Assembly (NCBI GenBank): GCA_012799155.1
Contig: JAAZLV010000079.1
Location: forward strand, 1 to 28,381
From: Bacteroidales bacterium
Lineage (GTDB): Bacteria; Bacteroidota; Bacteroidia; Bacteroidales; Dysgonomonadaceae
Length of the DNA stretch: 28,381 nt
Direction of reading: 5' to 3'
Shown here piece after piece: positions 1-7,640 of this stretch. Numbering within the stretch: position 1 is the stretch's first letter; each line of letters opens with the position of its first letter. Made by a program: the position numbers and the translations under genes. The notes under the pieces were generated by a model. It worked only from the letters and a program-made list of their open reading frames with translations. It was not told where the DNA came from and did not search any database.

Positions 1-1204
1 CATACTCCACGATCTTCACCCCATTGAGCCAGTGCTCCACATGGTTTCCCTCTACCACCACCATGGCAGTGTTGAAGAAACCGTTGCGGAAAGGCTTGTC
101 GGCCGATGCAGGAATCAGGTCGTAGAGCGATCCAAGGGTACGATTGCCATCCTTACCCGCTTTTGCATCGGGATGACGTCTGTCATCCAGTATCTGGTAT
201 TCACAACCGATGGCCGATCCTTGACCCTTGTTCAGATTGGTATCCACAAAATATTTAATGCCGCTGTTGGCTCCCTCGGTGATCCGGAAATCGACCTTCA
301 ACATGAAATTCTTGTAGGGTTTTGTGGTCACGATGTCACCTCCGTTGGTGGACTCTCCCCCATCGCTCTTGTGTACCTTGAGGATGCCCTCCTCCATGGA
401 CCATCCCTTTTCAGGGAAGCCATCCAGTTTGGCACCCCGCCAGCCTTCGCTGCTTTTCCCATCCCAAAGGAGCTTCCACCCTTCGGCAGCCTCTTTTTCA
501 GAGATGGTGTTGGCAATCTGGTTGATCTGTTTCACTTCGCTGTTTTCCGGCATTTTGTATTGCTCCAGCTCATCGGTAAGGATACGGATGTTGCGCCATG
601 CCACCGTTTTCCCCTCCTGTTCGGCACTCCCTATGGAATGTACCTGCAGTGCGATAAAGCCTGAAGCGGTGGTGTTGTCGAGCAGGTCGGTGCAAGGAAC
701 GTCGTTTACCCAGGTACGAATGCTGTTACCAATAGCCTCGACACGCGCCTTGTTCCACTCACCGTTTTTGAATGCTTTTTGCCCTTCGGGGTTGTAATTC
801 AACGGGTAGAGCCATCCGCGGCGCGCTTCGTCGTAAACACCACCGGTCCAGGCTCGTTCTGAGGGATCGATCTCGAACTGATAACCGTGTACCCTTCCCT
901 CGTGAAATTCCGGCAGACTGTTGCTGCGAAACTGCACACCTGAGTTGAGGCCATCGTCCACTTTGAATTCAAATTCGAGGATAAAATCGTCATACACTTC
1001 ATTGGTTGCAAGGAAGGTATTGGGGGTGTTCAGTTGGGAAATGCCCACGATGGCACCATCCTCCACCTTGTATTCGGCGGTACCGTTTAACTTTTCCCAT
1101 CCTTCCAGGTTCTCTCCGTTAAACAGATCCTGCCATTGCGGCCCCTGCGCACAGGAGGTGAGCAACGCGACAATTGTCAATAGCAGTAAACTTCTCTTTT
1201 TCAT
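1..1204 (-). CDS. Tandem DUF1080 (3-keto-glycoside hydrolase/lyase-type) lipoprotein, 3' partial
   Basis: About 401 codons are visible; the stop lies beyond the left edge. The ATG at 1204 gives a lipoprotein signal peptide with lipobox LLTSC (Cys18), so the mature protein should be membrane-anchored in the periplasm or at the outer membrane. Two DUF1080 units are seen: one starts near residue 25 with [11 protein letters not shown], the second near residue 243 with [11 protein letters not shown]. Each continues with a concanavalin-like pattern ([15 protein letters not shown] and [16 protein letters not shown]). Known family members act on 3-keto-sugars or 3-keto-glycosides, including 3-keto-disaccharide hydrolysis and lyase activity. 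It follows the Tat-exported Gfo/Idh/MocA oxidoreductase by 61 bp on the same strand, consistent with an oxidise-then-cleave pair. The substrate is unknown. The family call is firm; the reaction here is inferred. Confidence 0.85.
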   Translation of the reverse strand, partial: MKKRSLLLLTIVALLTSCAQGPQWQDLFNGENLEGWEKLNGTAEYKVEDGAIVGISQLNTPNTFLATNEVYDDFILEFEFKVDDGLNSGVQFRSNSLPEFHEGRVHGYQFEIDPSERAWTGGVYDEARRGWLYPLNYNPEGQKAFKNGEWNKARVEAIGNSIRTWVNDVPCTDLLDNTTASGFIALQVHSIGSAEQEGKTVAWRNIRILTDELEQYKMPENSEVKQINQIANTISEKEAAEGWKLLWDGKSSEGWRGAKLDGFPEKGWSMEEGILKVHKSDGGESTNGGDIVTTKPYKNFMLKVDFRITEGANSGIKYFVDTNLNKGQGSAIGCEYQILDDRRHPDAKAGKDGNRTLGSLYDLIPASADKPFRNGFFNTAMVVVEGNHVEHWLNGVKIVEY

Positions 1205-1265
1205 GTTGCTTATCTTTTTGTTAAAAAAACTCTGTTACAATTTATATGATTCTACCTAATTAATT

Positions 1266-2687
1266 TCATATCCGGTAGAAATCTTCCCATCCTTTCCTGG
1301 GTGGTTCACCCGTCAAATAGGCATCGGCAAAGGCATCGTTGGTCACCCGCTTGGTTTCCCTGTCGAAGAGAATCTTTCGGTTGAGTCGCTGTGCGGCAAC
1401 ACCCATGCTGAATACCTGGCTAAGTGGAGCCGAGATTTCAAATGGTGAACGGGTTTTCTCCTTACCCTGACAGGCCAGCAGGAAGTTGGCAAAGTGGTTG
1501 GAAGGGCTTTGCAGCACTTCCGGTAGATGCTTCTCCATCTCTTTTGCCTTCTCATCGGGAATGATGCTGAGGGTGCTGCCATGTGATCCGCCTTTGAAGG
1601 TAAGTTCCTTGCTGTATATCTCCTTGCCGGGGTTCAGCTTCGTGGGTTGAATCGTTCCGCCTGCAACTGAAGGAATGTTGGGATCGATTTCTGAAACACC
1701 GTAGCCATCCGGTACAGCAGGGATGTTGTCCAAGCCGTCGTACCAGGTAATCACCAGCGGCGGCATATCACCTCGGGCGGGGAACTTGAACTCGATGGTA
1801 CTCGACATCGGGAAGAAGAAGTCGTTGTGACCGCTTAGTCGCACGGGGTTGACCTCTTCGGGCAACCCCAGATCGAGAAACTCATGGGCTGTATCGATGA
1901 TGTGTGCTCCCCAGTCGCCCAGGGCTCCCATGCCAAAATCGTACCAGCAACGCCACTGGCCGTAGTGGAAGTCCTTATTATAATCATGGTGATTGCGAGA
2001 CATCAGCCAGAGATCCCAGTCGAGTGTTTCGGGGATTGCTTCGGCCGGGGGAAACTGTTTGATGTTGGGATCCCAGCCGTGCCAGCGACGCGGGTTGTTC
2101 ATATGGGCGGTAATGGCAGTAACATCCTTGATGATTCCAGCCTCCTTCCATGCCTTGAACTGGAAGTAGTTGGCCTCGGAGTGTCCCTGGTTACCCATCT
2201 GGGTTACAACGTTGGGATACTTCCTTGTGGCCTTGAGCAGTAGCTCCGACTCATGAAAGGTGCGTGCCAGGGGCTTCTCCACATAGACATGCTTCCCTTC
2301 TGCCATCGACATCATCACGGCGGGAAAGTGGGCGAAGTCGGGAGTGGCGATGGCCACCGCCTCAATCTCGTTGCCCATCTTGTCGAACATTTCCCGGAAG
2401 TCCTTGAATCGTTTCGCATTGGGGAATTTGGCAAGGGCCTTTTGTGTATGTTCAGCCCCCAAATCCACATCACAGAGAGCCACCACGTTGGCCAGTCCCG
2501 TCTTGTCGAAATCATTGATGATTTCCCATCCCCGGTTTCCGATGCCGATATGGGCCAGGTTCACCTTCTTGTTGGCACCGTGCACCCGGTTGTAACTGGC
2601 TGCACTAACTCCCGTGTGAATTCCACCCAGCGCCAGTCCGGCGGAGGCGAGGGCTGCACTTCTCAGAAAATCTCTTCTTGTTGTCAT
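1266..2687 (-). CDS. Tat-exported Gfo/Idh/MocA family NAD(P)-dependent oxidoreductase
   Basis: The 473-residue protein opens with a twin-arginine signal (TRRDFLRSAALASAGLALGG), so it is predicted to be exported folded, probably with its nicotinamide cofactor bound as in periplasmic glucose-fructose oxidoreductase. A Rossmann fold follows, with the glycine motif GIGNRGW near residue 50 and the family signature EKPLA near residue 138. The C-terminal part matches the long Bacteroidota branch of this family (ending GWEDFYRI). These enzymes oxidise or reduce sugar hydroxyls, often at C3. The gene lies 18 bp after the LarA-like gene and 61 bp before the DUF1080 lipoprotein. That neighbourhood suggests a periplasmic sugar or glycoside dehydrogenase feeding the DUF1080 protein. 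The actual substrate cannot be read from sequence. Confidence 0.88.
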   Translation of the reverse strand: MTTRRDFLRSAALASAGLALGGIHTGVSAASYNRVHGANKKVNLAHIGIGNRGWEIINDFDKTGLANVVALCDVDLGAEHTQKALAKFPNAKRFKDFREMFDKMGNEIEAVAIATPDFAHFPAVMMSMAEGKHVYVEKPLARTFHESELLLKATRKYPNVVTQMGNQGHSEANYFQFKAWKEAGIIKDVTAITAHMNNPRRWHGWDPNIKQFPPAEAIPETLDWDLWLMSRNHHDYNKDFHYGQWRCWYDFGMGALGDWGAHIIDTAHEFLDLGLPEEVNPVRLSGHNDFFFPMSSTIEFKFPARGDMPPLVITWYDGLDNIPAVPDGYGVSEIDPNIPSVAGGTIQPTKLNPGKEIYSKELTFKGGSHGSTLSIIPDEKAKEMEKHLPEVLQSPSNHFANFLLACQGKEKTRSPFEISAPLSQVFSMGVAAQRLNRKILFDRETKRVTNDAFADAYLTGEPPRKGWEDFYRI

Positions 2688-2705
2688 GCAATATAAGATT
2701 TATAG

Positions 2706-4004
2706 TTATTCAATGTCATTATACTCAAACCTATCTTTGTATGCCCATAATCCAAGTGCCGGGCTGGAGATATAATAGATCTCCTCTCCGTCGGGAAGGA
2801 TATTGAACCCTTCGTTGAGCCGGGCAGGATCGTAGCGTTGCATCACGCGATCGATGTCATCCCACTGAAAACCTACACTTTCAATCTCGTCGCGGGTGAG
2901 GTTATCAACTTCTTTCCCGGGACAGTAGGTCACTGAAAAACGACCTTCTGAAGAACCGTGTATAAGGTGGGCAGCTGCTCCCAGGTTATCCCGCAACTCT
3001 GCATTCTCCTCCACCGCCTTCAGGGTGTGGGGGGTGCCGAAATAGCCATATTTGCGGATCAATCGATCGATGGTCTTGTCCTCACCGAATTCCTTGAGTG
3101 CAGGAGCCAGGACAATCAGTTCGCCTCCGTCGGCAATAGCCATGCGGGTACGGTAAATCGACTTGTTTCCCAGCCAGGTGCTCTTGAACTCGGTGGGATC
3201 GAGCCAGACCACCACTTTATGAAGCGGTTTCTCAACCATTACGAAGTTCACCTCCAAAGAGAGCCTGGCAGCCCGGTCGAACACATCAAAGTCGTCACCC
3301 ACAAAGAGTCCGTAGGTCTGCTGTTCACCATTGCCATTCACACCTACCACCGTCAACACATAGACGATGGGCAGATGGGTGGCAAAGTTGTCGGTGGCGT
3401 AGTTGAAGACACGCCGTACCGGTGTATCGGCACGACCCATCATCCGTTCCATGCCATAAACAGCACCAATGTAGTGACTCTTGTTGATTCCCTCACTACC
3501 ACCTGTTCCCACAAAGATGTTCTTGTTGTAGTTGGCCATCCCCACCACCTCGTGGGGTACAACCTGGCCGATGGAAAGGATCAGATCGAAGTCGCCCTCC
3601 ACCAGCAAACGGTTTACCTGGGCAGGCCATGAGAAATTGACCTTCCCTTCCGAAACCTCATGGATGTAGCTTTCAGGTACCTCCCCCAGGGTAACCACGT
3701 CGTTGCGCCAGTCATGCTCCCTGAAGAGCGTTTTGGGTGTCCGACCGAACATATGGTTGATCTGCGGCTCCGTCATGGGGGTATGGGTGCCCAGTGCCGG
3801 CAGGATATCGGTCAGCTTCTCCCCGTAATATTCCCAGGCCATCTCTGTCAGCTCACCTGCCCTACTGGGAAGACGGGTATAATCGGGCGGAACGGCAAGT
3901 ACCTTCTGCCGTTCGCCCAATTTACCAAATGCTTCATTGAGACCTTTCTTCAGATCATCGCGCGAGAGAGCAATATCGGAAGAACCTTTCTCGTAATAAA
4001 TCAT
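2706..4004 (-). CDS. LarA-like nickel-dependent 2-hydroxyacid racemase/epimerase (DUF2088)
   Basis: 432 residues from the ATG at 4004; an in-frame ATG at 4070 would add 22 residues encoded by the spacer hairpin and is not preferred. Motifs match lactate racemase LarA: PDYTR (residues 40-44), GTH (His74, like His108), PH (His151, like His174), Lys161 exactly ten residues on (like cofactor-bearing Lys184) and His177 sixteen further (like nickel ligand His200). A Lys in LGNKS may match Lys298, but the Gln at the Gln295 position is not evident. LarA uses a nickel-pincer nucleotide made by LarB, LarC and LarE, none of which is in the window. Characterised homologues racemise or epimerise various 2-hydroxyacids, including D-gluconate at C2. 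Among uronate genes and 97 bp after gnd, D-mannonate/D-gluconate 2-epimerase is the most attractive role, as an inference. Confidence 0.87.
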   Translation of the reverse strand: MIYYEKGSSDIALSRDDLKKGLNEAFGKLGERQKVLAVPPDYTRLPSRAGELTEMAWEYYGEKLTDILPALGTHTPMTEPQINHMFGRTPKTLFREHDWRNDVVTLGEVPESYIHEVSEGKVNFSWPAQVNRLLVEGDFDLILSIGQVVPHEVVGMANYNKNIFVGTGGSEGINKSHYIGAVYGMERMMGRADTPVRRVFNYATDNFATHLPIVYVLTVVGVNGNGEQQTYGLFVGDDFDVFDRAARLSLEVNFVMVEKPLHKVVVWLDPTEFKSTWLGNKSIYRTRMAIADGGELIVLAPALKEFGEDKTIDRLIRKYGYFGTPHTLKAVEENAELRDNLGAAAHLIHGSSEGRFSVTYCPGKEVDNLTRDEIESVGFQWDDIDRVMQRYDPARLNEGFNILPDGEEIYYISSPALGLWAYKDRFEYNDIE

Positions 4005-4027
4005 TCTATTTCCAATTTGGGATGTGA

Positions 4028-4073
4028 GATGTGGGTTTTGAGATATCAGATCGAATCTACAAAACCTCACATC
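4028..4073 (-). other. Hairpin in gnd / LarA-like spacer
   Basis: The arms at 4028-4040 and 4060-4073 pair over 13 bp with a one-base bulge (GATGTG plus GGTTTTG against its complement). An inner AGAT/ATCT pairing (4041-4044 with 4055-4058) lengthens the stem. No T-tract follows on the minus strand, so it does not look like a simple terminator. It may affect mRNA processing or stability between gnd and the LarA-like gene. Confidence 0.5.
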
Positions 4074-4101
4074 AGCTCATCAGTGAATCTTCACATCATC
4101 A

Positions 4102-5556
4102 TTACACATCATAGGTGGTGGAGGCAGTATCACCTCCATGACCTGTCCAGTTGGTATGGAAGAATTCACCTCTGTTTCTATCCACACGCTCATACTGGTG
4201 GGCACCGAAATAGTCACGTTGTGCCTGTAGCAGGTTTGCCGGCAGTCGTTCGCTACGGAAGCCATCGAAATAACTGAGTGCGGAAGTGAGTGCCGGCACC
4301 GGTATGCCGTTCATCAGTGCGGTAGCACACACCCTGCGCCAGCTCTCCTGGGCATCTTCCACCGCCTCTTTGAAGAAAGGATCGAGCAACAGGTTCTCCA
4401 GCGAAGGGTTGTTGTCGAAGGCTTTCTTGATATCTCCCAGGAAGCGGGAACGAATGATGCATCCGCCACGCCACATCAGGGCAATACCACCATAATTGAG
4501 GTTCCAGTCATGCTCTTTGGCCGCTTCCATCATCAGGTCGTACCCCTGGGCATAGGAGATGATCTTGGCACCGTAGATTGCTTTTTCCAGGTCGTTGATA
4601 AACTGCTGCTTATCACCCTCGAATGAGGCTTTCTTGCCGCCAATCACTTTCGATGCTTTCACCCTTAAATCCTTTTGAGCCGAGAGGCAGCGAGAGAAGA
4701 CAGACTCACCGATCAGTGTGAGGGGTATGCCCAGGTCGAGTGCCGAGACAGCGGTCCACTTACCGGTTCCTTTTTGTCCCGCGGTATCGAGGATTTTTTC
4801 CACCAACGGGGATCCATCTTCATCACGATATGCCATGATATCGGTGGTGATTTCGATCAGATAGGAATCGAGGACGCCCTGGTTCCACTTCTTGAACACT
4901 TCATGCTGTTCGAATGCATCCATTCCCAATAAATCTTTCATCAGGTGATACGCTTCGTTAATGATCTGCATGTCACCATATTCAATGCCATTGTGCACCA
5001 TCTTCACAAAGTGACCGGCACCGTTCTCTCCTACCCAGTCGCAACAGGGTACGCCACCGTCGACCTTGGCCGAGACTGCCTGGAAGATCTCCTTCACATG
5101 GGGCCATGCTGCGGGGGAACCACCCGGCATCATGGAGGGTCCTTTCAGGGCTCCTTCTTCACCGCCCGAAACGCCGGTACCCACATAAAGCAAGCCTTTG
5201 CTTTCCACATATTTCGTGCGACGGATGGTGTCGGGGAAGTGGCTGTTACCACCGTCGATGATGATGTCTCCCGGCTCCAGCAATGGAAGCAACAGCTCGA
5301 TGAAGTCATCCACCGGCTTACCGGCTTTCACCAGCATCATCACCTTGCGGGGACGTTCTATGGATGCCACAAACTCCTCCAGTGAGCGGGCACCGATGAA
5401 ATTCTTCCCTTTCCCTCTTCCGTCAAGGAATTGATCCACCTTTGCTACCGTTCTGTTGTAGACGGCTACTGTGTATCCTTTACTCTCCATATTCAAGACC
5501 AGATTCTCTCCCATGACGGCGAGTCCGATCAAACCAATATCTGCTTTTTCTTTCAT
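4102..5556 (-). CDS. gnd: 6-phosphogluconate dehydrogenase, decarboxylating
   Basis: Cytoplasmic enzyme converting 6-phosphogluconate to ribulose-5-phosphate and CO2 with NAD(P)+. It is 484 residues, the usual length. The N-terminal Rossmann motif GLAVMGENL (residues 11-19) and NRT at 34-36 fit the NADP-preferring type. Other signatures are GVSGGEEGALKGPSMMPGG, the catalytic segment HFVKMVHNGIEYGDMQ near residue 190, and the C-terminal GEFFHTNWTGHGGDT. The start ATG at 5556 lies 24 bp after the sugar-kinase stop, and the LarA-like gene follows after 97 bp. Gnd normally serves the pentose phosphate pathway; here it sits inside a uronate operon, implying that 6-phosphogluconate is an intermediate when this locus is induced. 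The assignment is secure; the reason for its placement is inferred. Confidence 0.96.
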   Translation of the reverse strand: MKEKADIGLIGLAVMGENLVLNMESKGYTVAVYNRTVAKVDQFLDGRGKGKNFIGARSLEEFVASIERPRKVMMLVKAGKPVDDFIELLLPLLEPGDIIIDGGNSHFPDTIRRTKYVESKGLLYVGTGVSGGEEGALKGPSMMPGGSPAAWPHVKEIFQAVSAKVDGGVPCCDWVGENGAGHFVKMVHNGIEYGDMQIINEAYHLMKDLLGMDAFEQHEVFKKWNQGVLDSYLIEITTDIMAYRDEDGSPLVEKILDTAGQKGTGKWTAVSALDLGIPLTLIGESVFSRCLSAQKDLRVKASKVIGGKKASFEGDKQQFINDLEKAIYGAKIISYAQGYDLMMEAAKEHDWNLNYGGIALMWRGGCIIRSRFLGDIKKAFDNNPSLENLLLDPFFKEAVEDAQESWRRVCATALMNGIPVPALTSALSYFDGFRSERLPANLLQAQRDYFGAHQYERVDRNRGEFFHTNWTGHGGDTASTTYDV

Positions 5557-5580
5557 TTATATCAATTGTTTATTTGAAAC

Positions 5581-6660
5581 TTATCTCTTCACACGGGCAT
5601 TTCCCTTCCAGATGCTCCAGATCACCTCCTCATCGGCGGGCTGGGCATAATCGGTAAGGAAGGTTGTAGCCAGCGCACCGCTAGCCCAGGCAAACTGGAT
5701 CCATCTGGCAGGCTCCATCTGCCGGAGGATGCTGTAGAGCAAGCCCCCTACAAAACCATCACCGCCACCTATACGGTCCATGACGTTGATCTTGCGCAGG
5801 GGTGCTTCATGCCAGTTGCCGTTCTCATAAACAATGGCGCCCCAGAGATGTTCGTTGGCACTGATCACCTCCCGCAAGGTGTTGGCAAAGACCGAGACAT
5901 TGGGGAAAGACCTACCAGCGTTGAGTATCATCCCCTTGAATGCATCAAAGGTATCACCAATATTTTCACCTCCCGCCTTGGGGCCTTCTATTCCGAGACA
6001 GAGCTGGAAATCCTCCTCATTGCCGATCAGTATATCGGAGAGGGAAGCGATCTCGGTGAAGGCCTCTTTCAACTCTTTTTCTCTTCCTTTCCAGAAGGTT
6101 GCCCTGTAGTTGAGATCGAACGAGATCAATGTGCCATGTTTCTTGGCAAAGCGGGCAATCTCCAGGCAGAAATGACTCGTATCAGGCGACAGGGCTGCGA
6201 TCAGACCTGAGAGATGCACAATCTGCACGCCCTCATTTCCGAAGATGCGTTCCAGATCGAAATCTTTCACATTGAGGGTTCTGCCTACCTCACCGGCACG
6301 GTCGTTCTGCACGCGGGGACCGCGCAGTCCGAAGCCGCTGTCGGCAATATTAAACTGGTGGCGGTAGCCCCAGGGATCCCCCTGCGGCACCTCGGGACCC
6401 TCAACGTCCATGTGCCGTGCCCGCAGATCGGATTTGATGAACGCAGCGATGGGGCTCTCTTTCACAAAGGTAGTGAGTACCTTCACCGGCAGCCCCAAAT
6501 AGGAAGAGATGCTTGCTACGTTGGTCTCGGCACTGGTAGCCTGCATCTGAAACATATTCGAACTTTGTACCGGTTGTGCGTTCACCGGAGTGATGCGTAC
6601 TCCCATGCTGGTAGGCACCAGCAATGCATATTTGCAATTTTGTTTTAATTTGAGCGACAT
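5581..6660 (-). CDS. PfkB-family sugar kinase, KdgK-like but divergent
   Basis: About 359 residues from the ATG at 6660. An upstream in-frame ATG at 6699 adds 13 residues encoded by a repeated spacer and looks unlikely. PfkB/ribokinase features are the anion-hole and catalytic motif GGGDG (Asp301), FDLNYRATFW near residue 184 as in 2-keto-3-deoxygluconate (KDG) kinases, and GNEED near 213. Two departures are visible. The N-terminal diglycine region, usually of the form GGxxxNVA, reads ATSAETNVA (41-49). The substrate-loop segment, recalled as YDRxxSA-like in many KDG kinases, reads QNDRAGEV (118-125). KDG kinase is the default call from uronate context. No mannonate dehydratase is present, while gnd follows 24 bp downstream, so gluconate 6-kinase activity is a testable alternative. 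Confidence 0.82.
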   Translation of the reverse strand: MSLKLKQNCKYALLVPTSMGVRITPVNAQPVQSSNMFQMQATSAETNVASISSYLGLPVKVLTTFVKESPIAAFIKSDLRARHMDVEGPEVPQGDPWGYRHQFNIADSGFGLRGPRVQNDRAGEVGRTLNVKDFDLERIFGNEGVQIVHLSGLIAALSPDTSHFCLEIARFAKKHGTLISFDLNYRATFWKGREKELKEAFTEIASLSDILIGNEEDFQLCLGIEGPKAGGENIGDTFDAFKGMILNAGRSFPNVSVFANTLREVISANEHLWGAIVYENGNWHEAPLRKINVMDRIGGGDGFVGGLLYSILRQMEPARWIQFAWASGALATTFLTDYAQPADEEVIWSIWKGNARVKR

Positions 6661-6669
6661 GTTTGATTG

Positions 6670-6697
6670 ATTTGTTGATTCGATAATTTGTTGATTC
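6670..6697. repeat. Two 12-bp direct repeats in SDR / kinase spacer
   Basis: ATTTGTTGATTC occurs at 6670-6681 and again at 6686-6697. A second short duplication (GCTGAC, GCTGAC) sits at 6706-6718. The spacer looks like low-complexity slipped repeat rather than a recognisable operator. It overlaps the possible 13-residue N-terminal extension of the kinase, which argues against that longer start. Confidence 0.5.
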
Positions 6698-6725
6698 AAT
6701 GTTTAGCTGACTGCTGACCGCTTAA

Positions 6726-7538
6726 TCAAATACTAAACGAATCGAAACCACCATCGACGATTGCAACCGTACCGGTGACAAAACGGGATGCATCACTGAC
6801 CAGGTAATGGAGCGTTCCGAGCAAATCCTCCGGATCACCGAAGCGGCGGAACGGTGTGTGGGCAATGATCGTGTTGCCTCTGTCGGAGAAGGAACCGTCA
6901 GGGTTGGTAAGCAGTGCCCTATTTTGTTCAGTGATGAAGAATCCCGGACAGAGTGCATTCACACGGAAACTCTCCCCGAACTTTGTAGCCAGCTCACCGG
7001 CCAAGTACTTGGTGAAGTTGGTCACGGCTGCCTTGGCAGCTCCATAACCGGCTACACGTGTCAATGGTCGCAAAGCAGAAGCCGAGGAGACATTGATGAT
7101 GTTACCCTTTTTCTGTTCAACCATATACTCAGCAAATACCACGGAAGGAATCACGGTCCCCATCAGGTTCAGATCGACAACCTTACGGAAGTCATCCATC
7201 TTTAGGTCGAAGATGTTGTTGTTGGGCCCAATGGTGGCACCGGGCATGTTGCCCCCCGCACCGTTGATCAGTACATCGATCTTTCCATATGCCGCCACTA
7301 TATCACGTGCATTCTGTTGCAGCACCGCCTCGTCAGAGACATCGGTCTGCAGGAACATCGCCTGACCACCGGCAGCTTTCACTTTTGCTGTCAGTTGATC
7401 ACCTTTCTCCTTGTTTCTGGCCAGCACGGCTACCTTGGCGCCATGTGCCGCCAGGTACTCCACCATGGAGGTACCAAGTACGCCGGTACCTCCAGTGATG
7501 ACGATTACCTTATCCTTTATGTTAAATAATTCGTACAT
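6726..7538 (-). CDS. uxuB: SDR-family D-fructuronate reductase / D-mannonate oxidoreductase
   Basis: A 270-residue classical short-chain dehydrogenase. The cofactor motif TGGTGVLG is at 15-22, NGAGG at 92-96, catalytic Ser at 151/152, and Tyr165-x-x-x-Lys169 in GYGAAKA. The insertion NPDGSFSDRGNTIIAHTP and the ending VDGGFDSFSI resemble the SDR-type UxuB of Bacillus rather than KduD or a generic ketoacyl reductase. The expected reaction is NAD(P)H-dependent reduction of D-fructuronate to D-mannonate in the cytoplasm. It lies between uxaE (102 bp upstream) and the PfkB kinase (65 bp downstream). The longer upstream gap carries a promoter-like TAAATTTG element, so it may also start its own transcript. 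KduD is the main alternative, but no KduI partner is present. Confidence 0.85.
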   Translation of the reverse strand: MYELFNIKDKVIVITGGTGVLGTSMVEYLAAHGAKVAVLARNKEKGDQLTAKVKAAGGQAMFLQTDVSDEAVLQQNARDIVAAYGKIDVLINGAGGNMPGATIGPNNNIFDLKMDDFRKVVDLNLMGTVIPSVVFAEYMVEQKKGNIINVSSASALRPLTRVAGYGAAKAAVTNFTKYLAGELATKFGESFRVNALCPGFFITEQNRALLTNPDGSFSDRGNTIIAHTPFRRFGDPEDLLGTLHYLVSDASRFVTGTVAIVDGGFDSFSI

Positions 7539-7640
7539 AGTATTTTTAGTTTGGACAAATTTATACGATCAATTCATCGTGTGAAAGTGATTTTACGTAA
7601 ATCTCATTTCAAATAACGCTAAATTGAATCACGATCAATC
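7539..7640 (-). promoter_or_regulatory. Spacer upstream of uxuB-type SDR with TTTC-19-TAAATTTG
   Basis: Within this 102-bp gap, the minus strand carries TAAATTTG at 7563-7556 (matches TAnnTTTG), preceded by TTTC at a 19-nt spacing (three of four bases of the -33 TTTG box). Transcription would start only about a dozen bases before the ATG. It may be an internal promoter for uxuB and the genes after it, or chance in AT-rich DNA. Confidence 0.35.

Noticed and set aside
32..797. Overlapping plus-strand open frames at the left edge
   Set aside because: They are antisense to the DUF1080 lipoprotein gene, whose frame is open with conserved motifs in both domains.
2958..3632. 224-codon open frame on the plus strand inside the LarA-like gene
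   Set aside because: It is antisense to a conserved gene with clear family motifs, and its translation shows no recognisable domain or signal.
4005..4070. 22-residue N-terminal extension of the LarA-like protein (ATG at 4070)
   Set aside because: The codons fall in the hairpin spacer and do not extend the family's usual N-terminus; ATG at 4004 gives a normal length.
6661..6699. 13-residue N-terminal extension of the PfkB kinase
   Set aside because: It is encoded by slipped direct repeats and rich in Gln/Asn/Ser; the ATG at 6660 is a better start.
6726..7538. KduD (2-dehydro-3-deoxy-gluconate 5-dehydrogenase) assignment for the SDR
   Set aside because: The insertion NPDGSFSDRGNTII and the C-terminal VDGGF pattern fit SDR-type UxuB better, and no KduI is nearby.
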